The notes: generated by a model from the letters alone, not told the origin. 64,000 nucleotides of DNA from an uncultured Aquimarina sp. (GCA_947498785.1 CANMLS010000019.1:1-64000), one strand, 5' to 3'. Shown: positions 25,529-35,437, counted from the stretch's first letter. Made by a program: numbers and translations.

Positions 25529-27451
25529 TTAAAATTTTAAACTAAACCCTACCCTTGCATTTCTTCCTTTGGTACTAAACCCAAAAACCTCTTGATAATC
25601 CTCATTGGTAATATTGTTTATTGCTGCAAATACACTCAAATTATTCATCAAATTATGACTAATATAAAAATCTAACAACCCAAAATCCCCCAGAGATACA
25701 GGAGTAAATGTAGAAAAATCAGTATCAGATCTTTCTGTATTGTATTGATAACTTAGAGAAGTAAAGGTTTTCTTGTTTACCTGATACCCAATACTTGCAT
25801 TGACCATATGTTCTGGAATTCTAATATTGTCATCTAATTTATCAATATTGGTATAGGTATAATTAGCGTTTATAGATAATTTATCCTCTAATATTTTTGC
25901 CGATATTTCTACCTCTACTCCATCTACTTTTATATCATCTACCGAGTTAATATTTACAAATGTAGCAGGATCAAATGTGATAAAATTCTCTGATTCCCGA
26001 TTAAAATAAACTACGCTCAATCTTGCTTTCTTCTCATGAGATAATTCTATACCTCCTTCTATAGTAGTACTTTCTTCTGGAGATAAATCAGGATTACCAC
26101 TCAAAAACGCAACGTCATATAACTGAAATAATGAAGGTGTAATATATGCTGTACTGTAAGAAGATAGTGCTTTGATATAATTATCTCCAAATTTATAAGT
26201 ATATGATGGATTTACATTATATACCATCTCATTACCATAAACGCTATGAATATTTAACCTTGCTCCTGCATTAACATTTAGGCCAAACTCAGAAGTATAT
26301 ACTACATTGACATAGGGATCAATAATATCAAATTCTGCTTCGGTATCATTAATTGTTTCTTCTAAACCAGAACTCCCAAAAGGAATACTCAAAAGATTAA
26401 AATCGCTATATGAACCATTCACTCCAACAACAGTATAAAGTGTATTATTAAAATTATATTTATTAAACGCATCAAATGTAAAAACATCACTTTCGTATTT
26501 TGATGGAAAACTAGATGCAGTAAGATCTCTTTCTAAAGTCGCCAAGCTATTCGTAAAAGTAAAACTACCATTAGGGTATTTAATTTCCCAAAAAGACCCT
26601 GCTCGTAGTTGTTGACTATCAAATTGATTATTACCGTCAACCCCTGCACCATCGTCAAAATCATTTTTATATTGATCAACATTTCCAAAAAAATGAAACC
26701 TAAAATTAGCATTCCAAGTATACCCTAATTTTGCATATACATTAAATTTTGAAAACGCATCACTTTCTGCTCCTTCTGCTTCTGCTGCTGATAATCCATC
26801 CGTAAATTGATTACTTAGACTTGCTAAATAGTTTACTCTACCTAGTGTTCCATTAACAGATGCAAAATTTATAAAATCATTGATATCATAATCTTGATCG
26901 TCTTGAGATTGATTTGAACCAATACTTGATTGAAAATTTGCCGAGATTTTCTTCTTACTTTCTGCTTTTGTTATGATATTTATCACTGCTGCCGATGCAC
27001 CAGAACCATATAAAGTACTTGATGCCCCCTTAAGAATTTCTATTTCTTGTATTTGGTTAGCTGATAATAATCTTAAATCAAAATCTCCTGATACGGCAGA
27101 AGGATCACTAACTGTTATTCCGTCAACTCTAACCACCACCTGACGATTTCGACTTCCACGAACCGAAACTCCTCGTTCTTGACCTGCTGCACTCCCATTA
27201 CCATTAATAAATACTCCAGCAGCCCTACTAAGTATTGTTGCGATAGATTGTCCTTGACTTCGTTCTAATTCTTCGGCAGTAATTTTGGTTATTACTTTAC
27301 CGATTTGCTCTCGTTTTAAACTAAATTTAGAATCAGAAATAAAAACCTCTTCTAATTCGTTTACCTTCTCACCTTCTTGAACTTCTTGTCCAATTACAAA
27401 AGAAGGCCCTAGCATTAAAAATGCTGCTCCGAAAAACATCTTTTTGTTCAT
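25529..27451 (-). CDS. btuB: TonB-dependent outer-membrane receptor for cobalamin/corrinoids
   Basis: 640 residues, the size of BtuB and smaller than SusC-type receptors. Signal peptide (cleavage near VIGQ, 22), a TonB-box-like stretch (LEEVFISDSK), plug domain (about 50-155; GVSVRGSRNRQVVVRVDGI, GSGASAAVINIITK) and a 22-strand beta-barrel ending in aromatic F (GFSLKF). The preceding cobalamin riboswitch and the divergent cob operon fix the substrate as B12 or cobinamide. Lower expression when B12 is plentiful is expected. Confidence 0.93.
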   Translation of the reverse strand: MNKKMFFGAAFLMLGPSFVIGQEVQEGEKVNELEEVFISDSKFSLKREQIGKVITKITAEELERSQGQSIATILSRAAGVFINGNGSAAGQERGVSVRGSRNRQVVVRVDGITVSDPSAVSGDFDLRLLSANQIQEIEILKGASSTLYGSGASAAVINIITKAESKKKISANFQSSIGSNQSQDDQDYDINDFINFASVNGTLGRVNYLASLSNQFTDGLSAAEAEGAESDAFSKFNVYAKLGYTWNANFRFHFFGNVDQYKNDFDDGAGVDGNNQFDSQQLRAGSFWEIKYPNGSFTFTNSLATLERDLTASSFPSKYESDVFTFDAFNKYNFNNTLYTVVGVNGSYSDFNLLSIPFGSSGLEETINDTEAEFDIIDPYVNVVYTSEFGLNVNAGARLNIHSVYGNEMVYNVNPSYTYKFGDNYIKALSSYSTAYITPSLFQLYDVAFLSGNPDLSPEESTTIEGGIELSHEKKARLSVVYFNRESENFITFDPATFVNINSVDDIKVDGVEVEISAKILEDKLSINANYTYTNIDKLDDNIRIPEHMVNASIGYQVNKKTFTSLSYQYNTERSDTDFSTFTPVSLGDFGLLDFYISHNLMNNLSVFAAINNITNEDYQEVFGFSTKGRNARVGFSLKF

Positions 27452-27545
27452 TACTTAAATACTTTATTTTTTACAATAACCGGAAAAAAGTATGTAGTTT
27501 ACCCATACCCAAACCTTTGTCCCGAAAGTTTGATTTATATTGAAT

Positions 27546-27865
27546 AAAGGCAGGTCTCCTGACTCACGTTTTGTTGCTTACCTTCCCGCTTGAACTGAAC
27601 TCGTTTCAGTTTCTTTTAAATTGATTCAAAAGATGCCGAAACAAATTCGGCACAAGCAGTGGTTTATAAAGAATTAACAACAAACATCCTTTTGAAGGAC
27701 AAAGTTTACAGTTGCGGGAACAGTTCAGGAATATTGATATGTAACAAGTAGATTTTAACACGATGTAATTAAAATCATAATTCTACAGTTACATTTCATT
27801 TCACCCGATTCCCTTTTAATCTTCAACTCTTTGATATAGAGCATCAGAACCTAAATTCGGTTCGA
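27546..27865 (-). promoter_or_regulatory. Cobalamin riboswitch controlling the BtuB-like receptor
   Basis: On the minus strand, in order: TTAGGTTCTGATGCTC, AAAAGGGAATCGGGTGAAAT, CCCGCAACTGTAAAC, the B12-box-like CCACTGCTTGTGCC, GCGGGAAGG, and AGTCAGGAGACCTGCC about 95 nt before the receptor start. This order and these blocks are those of the AdoCbl riboswitch family. An extra stem (ATGTAACTGTAGA with TCTACTTGTTACAT) is inserted before CCCGCAACTGT. The expression platform toward the start codon was not resolved. Confidence 0.92.
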
Positions 27866-27954
27866 AAGTATTATATTTTATGGAATTTTACATTACTTTG
27901 ACAAATAAATAATGTATTCAACTACCTTTGCTGTCTCTAAAACGAATTTTAACA

Positions 27955-28467
27955 ATGTTGTATTACATTACAGGAGGAGAACGTTCTGGTAAAAGTAGCT
28001 ATGCTCAAAATCTGGCATTACAGCTATCCGACAGTCCATATTACCTCGCGACATCTCGTATTTGGGATGATAATCATCGTCAACGTATAGATAAACATAT
28101 AGCAGATCGAGATAAACGTTGGACCTCTATTGAAGAAGAAAAAGAACTCTCTAAAGTAATCCAAAATTCTAGTGTTGTGGTCATTGACTGTGTAACTTTA
28201 TGGCTTACCAATTTTTTTGTCGACACAAAAAATGATATCGATTTATCGTTATCACAGGCAAAAGCAGAATTTGATAAACTTTTGAAAATAGAAGCTACAA
28301 TACTGATTATTTCTAATGAAATCGGAATGGGAGTTCATGCCACTACTGAAGTTGGTAGAAAATTTACAGAACTGCAAGGTTGGATGAATCAACATATCGC
28401 AAAACATGCAGACAAAGCAATACTAATGGTTTCGGGAATTCCTGTCGAAATTAAAAATTCTAAATAA
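27955..28467 (+). CDS. cobU: Adenosylcobinamide kinase / adenosylcobinamide-phosphate guanylyltransferase
   Basis: 170 residues from ATG 27955; a TTG nine codons upstream is less likely. CobU phosphorylates adenosylcobinamide and transfers GMP in nucleotide-loop assembly. The P-loop GGERSGKSSYAQ is at residues 6-17, then YLATSRIWDDNHRQRI with the guanylyl-binding region (HIADRDKRW), and the DCVTLWLTN and ISNEIGMGVHA motifs. First gene of a seven-gene plus-strand run. No riboswitch precedes it on this strand; its leader overlaps that of the divergent receptor. Confidence 0.95.
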   Translation: MLYYITGGERSGKSSYAQNLALQLSDSPYYLATSRIWDDNHRQRIDKHIADRDKRWTSIEEEKELSKVIQNSSVVVIDCVTLWLTNFFVDTKNDIDLSLSQAKAEFDKLLKIEATILIISNEIGMGVHATTEVGRKFTELQGWMNQHIAKHADKAILMVSGIPVEIKNSK

Positions 28468-28479
28468 CATACATATACT

Positions 28480-29517
28480 ATGGATTTTGATATTGAATAC
28501 ATTACAAATACAAGTTTAAAAGATACTCTGCAATCCAAAATCAATAATAAAACAAAACCAGTTGGTGCTCTGGGCACATTAGAAGACATTGCATTACAAA
28601 TAGGAATGATTCAAAACACCGATGAGCCTAGCTTAAAGAATCCTACAATTATTGTTTTTGCTGCTGACCATGGCATTGCTGAGAAAGGTGAAGTCAATCC
28701 ATACCCGCAAGAAGTTACTGCACAAATGGTTTATAATTTCTTAAATCAAGGTGCTGCTATTAATGTATTTTGTAAACAAAATCACATCGATTTTAAAATC
28801 GTTGATGCAGGAGTAAATCATGATTTTGGAATTATCTCTGGGTTAATTGATGCCAAAATTGGCTTTGGAACCAAAAATTACCAAGAAAATCCTGCTATGA
28901 GTCTAGAACAATGCAATCTGGCTATAAAAAAAGGGAGCGATATCATTACAGACAGTCATAATACAGGATGCAATATTATTGGTTTTGGTGAAATGGGAAT
29001 CGGTAATACTTCATCCGCATCAATATTAATGTCTCATTACACAAAAATTCCTATTAAAGAATGTGTAGGTTCTGGCACGGGGTTAGACACCGAAACCATT
29101 AAAATTAAACAAGAAATTTTAGCAAAAGCATACAACAACTATATCCCTTCAACTAGCATCGAAGTACTCATGTACTATGGAGGGTTCGAGATCGCTATGA
29201 TTGTTGGAGCCATTTTTAGGGCTGCAGAACTCAAAATGACCATAATGATTGATGGTTTTATCGTGACAGCTGCATTTCTTGCTGCTTATGATATACATCC
29301 AGAGGTTTTAGATTATTGTATATTCACTCACACTTCTGGAGAACAAGGGCATAAAAAAATGCTTGAATTTCTAAAAAAAGAACCTATTCTTAATCTTGGT
29401 ATGCGTTTAGGAGAAGGTACTGGAGCAGCAGTTGCGTATCCAATAATCAAATCTGCAGTAGCTTTCTTAAATACTATGGCTAGTTTTGAGAGTGCAGGAG
29501 TTTCTGGTAATGAATAA
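28480..29517 (+). CDS. cobT: Nicotinate-nucleotide--dimethylbenzimidazole phosphoribosyltransferase
   Basis: 345 residues, full length. CobT activates the lower-ligand base to its alpha-riboside phosphate for attachment to the corrin. Motifs include TKPVGALGTLE, FAADHGIAEKGEVNPYPQEVT, GFGEMGIGNTSSAS and catalytic E312 in RLGEGTGAA. It starts 12 nt after cobU. Confidence 0.96.
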   Translation: MDFDIEYITNTSLKDTLQSKINNKTKPVGALGTLEDIALQIGMIQNTDEPSLKNPTIIVFAADHGIAEKGEVNPYPQEVTAQMVYNFLNQGAAINVFCKQNHIDFKIVDAGVNHDFGIISGLIDAKIGFGTKNYQENPAMSLEQCNLAIKKGSDIITDSHNTGCNIIGFGEMGIGNTSSASILMSHYTKIPIKECVGSGTGLDTETIKIKQEILAKAYNNYIPSTSIEVLMYYGGFEIAMIVGAIFRAAELKMTIMIDGFIVTAAFLAAYDIHPEVLDYCIFTHTSGEQGHKKMLEFLKKEPILNLGMRLGEGTGAAVAYPIIKSAVAFLNTMASFESAGVSGNE

Positions 29518-29569
29518 TATCCTTTATACCTATATCTAAGAACTGAAACAATCAAAATAATTTAGTCTA

Positions 29570-29911
29570 ATGAAAAAAGGAGTATTATCTGTTATTGTTG
29601 CTACGATGGGGATATATTTTGTATACTGGTTTAATCGCAGTATTTATGAAACTGTAACTCTATCTTCTGGTACAGAAAATGTTTCAGAATTTTCATTACA
29701 TACATTTAGCAATGTATATAAAATTATGGCTATGAGTATTGGTTTATTAGGGCTTTATTTAGGTGTAATTTCAATGAAAAATAAAAAGAAGATTGCAATA
29801 ACTGGTATTACCTTATCAATTATTGTCATTATTATTTCATTTCTTTCTCTTTACGAATACTATCTTCGTTTTAAAACACCTGTTAATCCACAAACTACAA
29901 TTTCCCAATAA
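29570..29911 (+). CDS. Small membrane protein of unknown function in the cob operon
   Basis: 113 residues with three predicted membrane segments (about 5-22, 48-68 and 75-97) and a short tail. I know no cobalamin protein of this form. It sits between cobT and cobS, 52 nt after one and 15 nt before the other, so it is co-transcribed. It may assist membrane-bound CobS or be a passenger; nothing in the sequence decides this. Confidence 0.75.
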   Translation: MKKGVLSVIVATMGIYFVYWFNRSIYETVTLSSGTENVSEFSLHTFSNVYKIMAMSIGLLGLYLGVISMKNKKKIAITGITLSIIVIIISFLSLYEYYLRFKTPVNPQTTISQ

Positions 29912-29926
29912 AAAACAATAGCTATT

Positions 29927-30691
29927 ATGAAAAAAGAAATCCATATCTTCTTCACAGCATTGATGTTTTTTACACGTATTCCTTGTCCAAAATGGGTAAA
30001 TCATGATCCTCTATATTTGAGACTTAGTTCAAAATACTTCCCCTTGATCGGCATTATTGTAGGCGGCATAGGTGCCTTGGTTTATTATGGAGCTTCCTTT
30101 CTTTTCTCAACAGAAATTTCGTTACTACTATCCTTATTTGCTACGATTTATACCACTGGAGCGTTTCATGAAGATGGGTTCGCCGATGTGTGTGATGGTT
30201 TTGGTGGTGGATGGACCAAAGAAAAGATTCTTTTAATTATGAAAGATTCTCGCCTGGGAACTTATGGTACTATAGGGTTATTATTAATTCTAGGAATAAA
30301 ATTTGCAGCTTTAAGAGAACTACATATACCCTACATTCCGTTACTGCTTATCTCAGGACATAGCCTAAGTCGGTTTATTGCTACTACCTTAATTTTTACA
30401 CACCCTTATGTAAGAAATACAGATGACAGTAAAGCCCAACCAGCTGCAAAAAGCATGAATATTTCTATGCTTCTAATTAGTAGTGTTTTTGGAATTACTC
30501 CATTGTTTTTTTTCAAGAATCCATGGATATTTCTTACATTGATCCCCATGTATTTATCCAAAATATTTCTTGCTTCTAAATTCAAAAAATGGATTGGAGG
30601 TCAAACAGGAGATTGTGCTGGTGCTGTACAACAATTAAGTGAAGTGATATTCTATCTTACAACTTTAGCCATATGGAATTATATCTGGTAA
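29927..30691 (+). CDS. cobS: Adenosylcobinamide-GDP ribazoletransferase
   Basis: 254 residues, integral membrane enzyme joining adenosylcobinamide-GDP with alpha-ribazole to give cobalamin. The N-terminal FFTRIPCP, the metal-binding HEDGFADVCDGFGGG, KDSRLGTYG and GQTGDCAGAVQQ motifs are typical of CobS. About six membrane helices. Its end overlaps cobC by 19 nt. Confidence 0.96.
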   Translation: MKKEIHIFFTALMFFTRIPCPKWVNHDPLYLRLSSKYFPLIGIIVGGIGALVYYGASFLFSTEISLLLSLFATIYTTGAFHEDGFADVCDGFGGGWTKEKILLIMKDSRLGTYGTIGLLLILGIKFAALRELHIPYIPLLLISGHSLSRFIATTLIFTHPYVRNTDDSKAQPAAKSMNISMLLISSVFGITPLFFFKNPWIFLTLIPMYLSKIFLASKFKKWIGGQTGDCAGAVQQLSEVIFYLTTLAIWNYIW

Positions 30692-31191
30692 GGCATACAA
30701 CACCTAATATAGAAAAAGGGATGTGCTATGGTCAAAGTGATATCGGCATTACAGATTCTTTTCCTTCTGAAGTAGAAAAAATACATCAAAAAATCCCACT
30801 TTCTGAAATTTCAAAAGTATATAGTAGCCCTTTGCAAAGGTGTAGGTTATTAGCCGAAACATTTAAAAAAGAAATAACCATTGATGATAGACTCAAAGAA
30901 TTAAACTTTGGAGATTGGGAATTAAAACTATGGGATTCTATTCATAGCAAAGTATTAGACCCTTGGATGAATGATTTTGTTAATGTTACTGTTCCCAATG
31001 GTGAATCTTATATCATGCTTCAAAAACGAGTGGTAGAATTCTTCAATTCTTTAGACACTACCTCTAATACAAAAAACATTATTGTCTCTCATGCTGGACC
31101 TATACGAGCATTATTAGCGTATTTGCGTCATATTGAACTTAAAGATTCTTTTGATATTAAAATAGCATATGGAGAAGTGGTTATGATCTAA
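30673..31191 (+). CDS. cobC: Alpha-ribazole phosphatase (histidine phosphatase family)
   Basis: 172 residues. The phosphatase begins LYLVRHTTPN, where catalytic H8 is preceded by R7; the usual RHG/RHA reads RHT, as in many CobC proteins. SSPLQRC, LKELNFGDWE and VSHAGPIRALLA complete the active site. It removes the 5' phosphate from alpha-ribazole phosphate. Translationally coupled to cobS by the overlap. Confidence 0.92.
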   Translation: MELYLVRHTTPNIEKGMCYGQSDIGITDSFPSEVEKIHQKIPLSEISKVYSSPLQRCRLLAETFKKEITIDDRLKELNFGDWELKLWDSIHSKVLDPWMNDFVNVTVPNGESYIMLQKRVVEFFNSLDTTSNTKNIIVSHAGPIRALLAYLRHIELKDSFDIKIAYGEVVMI

Positions 31192-31322
31192 GTCTAATCT
31201 AATCTCCAGAAATGGTTTAAGACATTCTTTTCAAAGTATTGGATAGAGTTACAAAATTCAATTAAAAGTTATTTTAGGTTTATACTTATTTTGATTTAAT
31301 TATTTTTACAAAAACGATCTTT

Positions 31323-32462
31323 ATGCGTAATATTCTTATTCTAATATTGATAGTTACATTACAATCTTCTTGTAAAAAAGCTCCTAATGAAACCAAGCCA
31401 CTTACTGTAATGTATCTGGCACCACAAACATTAGAATATGCTTCAGGATTTACTATCCTAAATAAGAAAAACTATAAAGAAATTAAGGTTACAACTCCCT
31501 GGCCAGATGCAAAAGAAGAATTAACCTATATATTATATCCAAAAGGAACAGAAAAACCATTTAAAGCAGCAAAAACAGTATTTGTAGAAGTCCCTATAGA
31601 AAGAGTTGTAGTTACTTCTACCACAGATATACCTATGTTAGAATATCTTAATCTTGAGCAAAAACTAGTAGGGTTTCCACACACAGATTACATTTCTTCA
31701 GAAAAAACCCGTACTTTGATAGATAATGGTACTATTAAAGAATTAGGCAAGGAATATAACTTAAATACCGAAGTTGTACTTGAGCTTTCTCCAGAATTAA
31801 TCATAGGGTTTTCGGCTACAGGAGATACAAAAGCATATGATCTGATTCAAAAAACTGGAATTCCCGTAGTGATGAATGGTTCTTGGATGGAGCAGCACCC
31901 TTTGGGTAGAGCAGAATGGATAAAATTTGTAGCAGCATTCTTTGGGAAAGAAGCGGCTGCAGAAAAACATTTTCAAAACATAAAAGAAGACTATAACAAA
32001 GCTGTAACTCTTGCTCAAGATATAACGAGTACTCCTTCTGTTATATCGGGAAGTATGTTTAAAGACGTATGGTATATCCCTGGAGGAAAAAGTTATTTTG
32101 CAAAAATTTTAAAGGATGCTAACACTAACTATTTATGGTCAGATAACACTAAATCTGGTAGCCTTACACTAAGTTTTGAAAGCGTTTTAGATAAAGGACA
32201 ACATGCTGATTTATGGATACGATCAGGAAGTTCGAGATCATTATCAGAACTTAAAGGAAAAAATCATCAATATACCTCATTTGACGCATTTAAAAATAAA
32301 ACCGTATATTCTTCAACATTAAAAATGGGTAGTAAAGGAGGATCTATTTACTATGAATTAGGACCAATGCGTCCAGATTTAATTTTAAAAGATATTATTC
32401 ATATCGCACACCCAGAACTATTAACCAGTTACGAACCTTATTTTTTTGAAAAACTTAATTAA
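31323..32462 (+). CDS. btuF: Corrinoid ABC transporter substrate-binding lipoprotein
   Basis: 379 residues. Lipoprotein signal with lipobox QSSC (C17), then a periplasmic binding-protein fold of the BtuF/FepB cluster (VPIERVVVTSTTDIPMLEYL, GKEYNLNTEVVLELSPELIIG). Longer than BtuF of enterobacteria but usual for Bacteroidota. The substrate is assigned from its place behind cobC and in front of a FecCD permease; iron complexes cannot be wholly excluded. Its stop codon directly abuts the permease start. Confidence 0.85.
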   Translation: MRNILILILIVTLQSSCKKAPNETKPLTVMYLAPQTLEYASGFTILNKKNYKEIKVTTPWPDAKEELTYILYPKGTEKPFKAAKTVFVEVPIERVVVTSTTDIPMLEYLNLEQKLVGFPHTDYISSEKTRTLIDNGTIKELGKEYNLNTEVVLELSPELIIGFSATGDTKAYDLIQKTGIPVVMNGSWMEQHPLGRAEWIKFVAAFFGKEAAAEKHFQNIKEDYNKAVTLAQDITSTPSVISGSMFKDVWYIPGGKSYFAKILKDANTNYLWSDNTKSGSLTLSFESVLDKGQHADLWIRSGSSRSLSELKGKNHQYTSFDAFKNKTVYSSTLKMGSKGGSIYYELGPMRPDLILKDIIHIAHPELLTSYEPYFFEKLN

Positions 32463-33494
32463 TTGATTCCAAATAAATCATATAAGCGTGTTTTCATTGC
32501 TATTATTTTACTCTTGATTGTTTGTTTTATAGCAAATATCAGTCTGGGTTCTGTCTTTATTCCCTGGTTAGATACATTAAGCAGTTTGGTTAACGGTCCT
32601 GTAGAAAAAGAATCATGGAGGCATATTATCGTTAATTATAGAGTCCCTAAAGCGATTACTGCAATTATTGTTGGTAGCGGATTAGGAGTTTCTGGGGTGT
32701 TAATGCAAACTCTTTTTAGAAATCCTCTGGCTGGACCTTTTGTTCTTGGTATAAGCTCTGGAGCAACTCTTGGAGTTGCCGTATTAATCCTTGGGAGCAC
32801 TCTGGTAGGAGGAACAACATTTGTTTTTTTAACCTCAAAATGGGGATTAGTAATAGCATCAAGCTTAGGGAGTATATTTGTATTATTTGCAGTAATGATA
32901 GTTTCTGCCCGTGTTAGAGATACAATGGCTATTTTGATTATCGGACTCATGTTTGGTAGTATTACTTCTGCGATAGTAAGCGTACTTTCTTACTTTGCCC
33001 CTGCCGATCAATTACAACAATATGTTTTTTGGGAATTTGGTAGCCTAGGAAATCTTTCCTGGAATGATCTACTGATTTTTTCAGGAATATCTATTTTGGG
33101 AATGCTATTATCAATACTTGCCATAAAACCATTAAACACATTACTACTAGGCGAAAATTATGCTAGAAGCCTTGGTTTAAACATAAAAACCAGTCGTTTT
33201 CTTATCATTTCTGCTACAGGCTTATTAGCTGGTAGTATTACTGCTTTTGCAGGACCAATTGCATTCATTGGCTTGGCCGTACCGCACCTTACTCGTCAAC
33301 TATTTCATACTTCAGATCACAAAACTTTAATACCAGCAGTCATACTAATTGGAAGTATTATTATGCTTGTTTGTGATAGTATCGCTCAATTACCAACAAG
33401 CGAATACACTTTACCTATTAATGCTATCACTTCCTTAATAGGGGCACCTGTTGTGATCTGGTTATTAGTTCGTAAAAGAAAAATGTTGTTCTAA
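32463..33494 (+). CDS. btuC: Corrinoid ABC transporter permease (FecCD family)
   Basis: 343 residues with about ten membrane helices. Family motifs: VNYRVPKAITAIIVGSGLGV, GVLMQTLFRNPLAGPFVLGI, and AGPIAFIGLAVPHLTRQL, which contacts the ATPase. The start is TTG at 32463, directly after the btuF stop; the next in-frame ATG would remove two helices. No ATPase gene (btuD) follows: the next gene is an unrelated DinB-like protein 124 nt on. Confidence 0.9.
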   Translation: MIPNKSYKRVFIAIILLLIVCFIANISLGSVFIPWLDTLSSLVNGPVEKESWRHIIVNYRVPKAITAIIVGSGLGVSGVLMQTLFRNPLAGPFVLGISSGATLGVAVLILGSTLVGGTTFVFLTSKWGLVIASSLGSIFVLFAVMIVSARVRDTMAILIIGLMFGSITSAIVSVLSYFAPADQLQQYVFWEFGSLGNLSWNDLLIFSGISILGMLLSILAIKPLNTLLLGENYARSLGLNIKTSRFLIISATGLLAGSITAFAGPIAFIGLAVPHLTRQLFHTSDHKTLIPAVILIGSIIMLVCDSIAQLPTSEYTLPINAITSLIGAPVVIWLLVRKRKMLF

Positions 33495-33618
33495 AAATGT
33501 TCGTGTTTATACGCAAATAATTAAGAATATCGGTACAAAAGATATTTCTTAATCATATTTAAATTAAATAAAAAAAGTATCCTTTTAAAGTTGTATTTTT
33601 AAAGAAAAACATCTAATA

Positions 33619-34194
33619 ATGAATGCATCAGAGTACTTAGAGGCTATCCAAAAACAATTTAAATATTACCAATCGTTAGGTAAAAAAACGATAGCGCAGT
33701 TACCAGAAGAAAAACTTTTTTGGCAATTTAATGATGATAGTAATAGTATTGCAATTATTGTAAAACACCTATGGGGAAATATGAAATCCCGTTGGACAAA
33801 TTTTTTGACAGAAGATGGAGAAAAAGAATGGAGGCAACGTGATGCTGAATTTGTTAATGACATTAAAACAAAAGAAGAACTCTTAATCAAATGGCATGAA
33901 GGATGGAAATGTCTTTTTGAAGCTTTAGAGAATATTAATGAAGATAATTTTGATCAACCAATCTATGTCCGAAATATAGAACACAGTATAACTGAAGCAA
34001 TCAATCGTCAATTAGCACATTATTCATATCATATTGGTCAAATTGTATTTTTAGGAAAAATGATTACAGGTCGGCAATGGCAGAGTCTATCTATTCCAAA
34101 AGGAAAATCTTCTGCATACAATGAAAAACAATTTGCTAAACCCAAGCATAAAGCACATTACACTGATAAGCTGATGGAAGACGACACCAATTAG
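33619..34194 (+). CDS. DinB-superfamily (DUF1572) protein
   Basis: 191 residues, four-helix bundle of the DinB/YfiT superfamily. Three histidines, H50 (IIVKHLWGN), H134 and H138 (LAHYSYHIG), form the typical metal site. DUF1572 members are putative metal-dependent, possibly thiol transferase-like, enzymes; substrate unknown. Monocistronic by appearance, not part of the B12 operon. Confidence 0.85.
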   Translation: MNASEYLEAIQKQFKYYQSLGKKTIAQLPEEKLFWQFNDDSNSIAIIVKHLWGNMKSRWTNFLTEDGEKEWRQRDAEFVNDIKTKEELLIKWHEGWKCLFEALENINEDNFDQPIYVRNIEHSITEAINRQLAHYSYHIGQIVFLGKMITGRQWQSLSIPKGKSSAYNEKQFAKPKHKAHYTDKLMEDDTN

Positions 34195-34284
34195 AGATGA
34201 TAATTAATAAAAATAGTCAATAACTCCCTTTGCTTTGTTAATAACTATGGTTTTCTGCATATCGAAATCCTAGTAGATTACAAT

Positions 34285-34292
34285 TATATTTG
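34285..34292 (+). promoter_or_regulatory. Possible -7 box of dnaN promoter
   Basis: TATATTTG matches TAnnTTTG, 26 nt before the dnaN start. No clear -33 box. Confidence 0.35.
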
Positions 34293-34318
34293 CCAAAACC
34301 GTACATAATAAATCACAA

Positions 34319-35437
34319 ATGAAATTCATAGTATCTAGTTCATACTTACTTAAGCAACTACAGGTGTTAGGTGGTGTAATTAGTAATAGCAATACCTTAC
34401 CAATCTTAGATAACTTCTTATTTGAATTAGACAATAATTCATTGCTTGTTTCTGCATCTGATCTTGAGACTACAATGTCTGCAAAATTAGAAGTAGAATC
34501 TGCAGATCAAGGAACCATTGCTGTACCTGCTAAATTATTATTAGAAACACTTAAAACTTTTCCTGAGCAACCCTTAACTTTTGTTGTGGCAGATAACAAC
34601 ACTATAGAAATTAGTTCTAATCATGGTAAATACGCATTAGCGTATGCAGATGGTGAAGAATTCCCAAAAGCTGTAGAGTTAGAAGAGCCTAGTTCAACTA
34701 ACGTTTTGGGGGATGTACTAGCGACCGCAGTAAGTAAAACTATTTTTGCTACTGGCAATGATGATCTTAGACCTGTGATGAGCGGTGTATTTTTTCAATT
34801 TTCGACAGAAGGGCTGACCTTTGTAGCTACAGATGCTCATAAACTGGTTAAATATACTCGGGAAGACATCAAAGCTTCTCAATCTGCCGAATTCATTATG
34901 CCAAAAAAACCTTTGAATTTATTAAAAGGAATTTTGGCGGGTAGTGATACAGAAGTAGTAATAGAATATAACGAGTCTAATGCAAAATTTACTTTTGATG
35001 AGACTCAATTAATTTGTAGATTAATAGATGGAAAATATCCGAACTATGAGGCTGTTATCCCTAAAGAAAACCCTAACAAATTAACAATTGCAAGAACGCA
35101 GTTCTTAAATTCAGTTCGTAGGGTATCTATTTTCTCAAATAAAACAACACATCAAATTCGTTTAAAAATTGCAGGAGCAGAACTAAATATATCCGCAGAA
35201 GACATAGACTACTCCAACAAAGCAGAAGAACGTTTAACATGTGATTACCAAGGAGATGATATGCAGATAGGATTTAATTCTCGTTTCCTTAGTGAAATGT
35301 TGAATAACCTTAATGCAGATGAAGTACAACTTGAAATGTCACTCCCTAACAGAGCAGGAATCCTCACTCCTATTGATGGATTGGATGAAGGAGAACATGT
35401 AACTATGTTGGTAATGCCTGTTATGCTAAACAACTAA
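34319..35437 (+). CDS. dnaN: DNA polymerase III subunit beta (sliding clamp)
   Basis: 372 residues, full length, three clamp domains. Recognisable features are the N-terminal MKFIVSSSYLLKQLQVLGGVI, the domain-2 VFFQFSTEGLTFVATDAHKL, and the C-terminal end VTMLVMPVMLNN, whose M-P-V/M-x-L pattern is the clamp terminus. dnaA and recF are not adjacent, as is common in Bacteroidota. Followed by a strong terminator. Confidence 0.97.
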   Translation: MKFIVSSSYLLKQLQVLGGVISNSNTLPILDNFLFELDNNSLLVSASDLETTMSAKLEVESADQGTIAVPAKLLLETLKTFPEQPLTFVVADNNTIEISSNHGKYALAYADGEEFPKAVELEEPSSTNVLGDVLATAVSKTIFATGNDDLRPVMSGVFFQFSTEGLTFVATDAHKLVKYTREDIKASQSAEFIMPKKPLNLLKGILAGSDTEVVIEYNESNAKFTFDETQLICRLIDGKYPNYEAVIPKENPNKLTIARTQFLNSVRRVSIFSNKTTHQIRLKIAGAELNISAEDIDYSNKAEERLTCDYQGDDMQIGFNSRFLSEMLNNLNADEVQLEMSLPNRAGILTPIDGLDEGEHVTMLVMPVMLNN

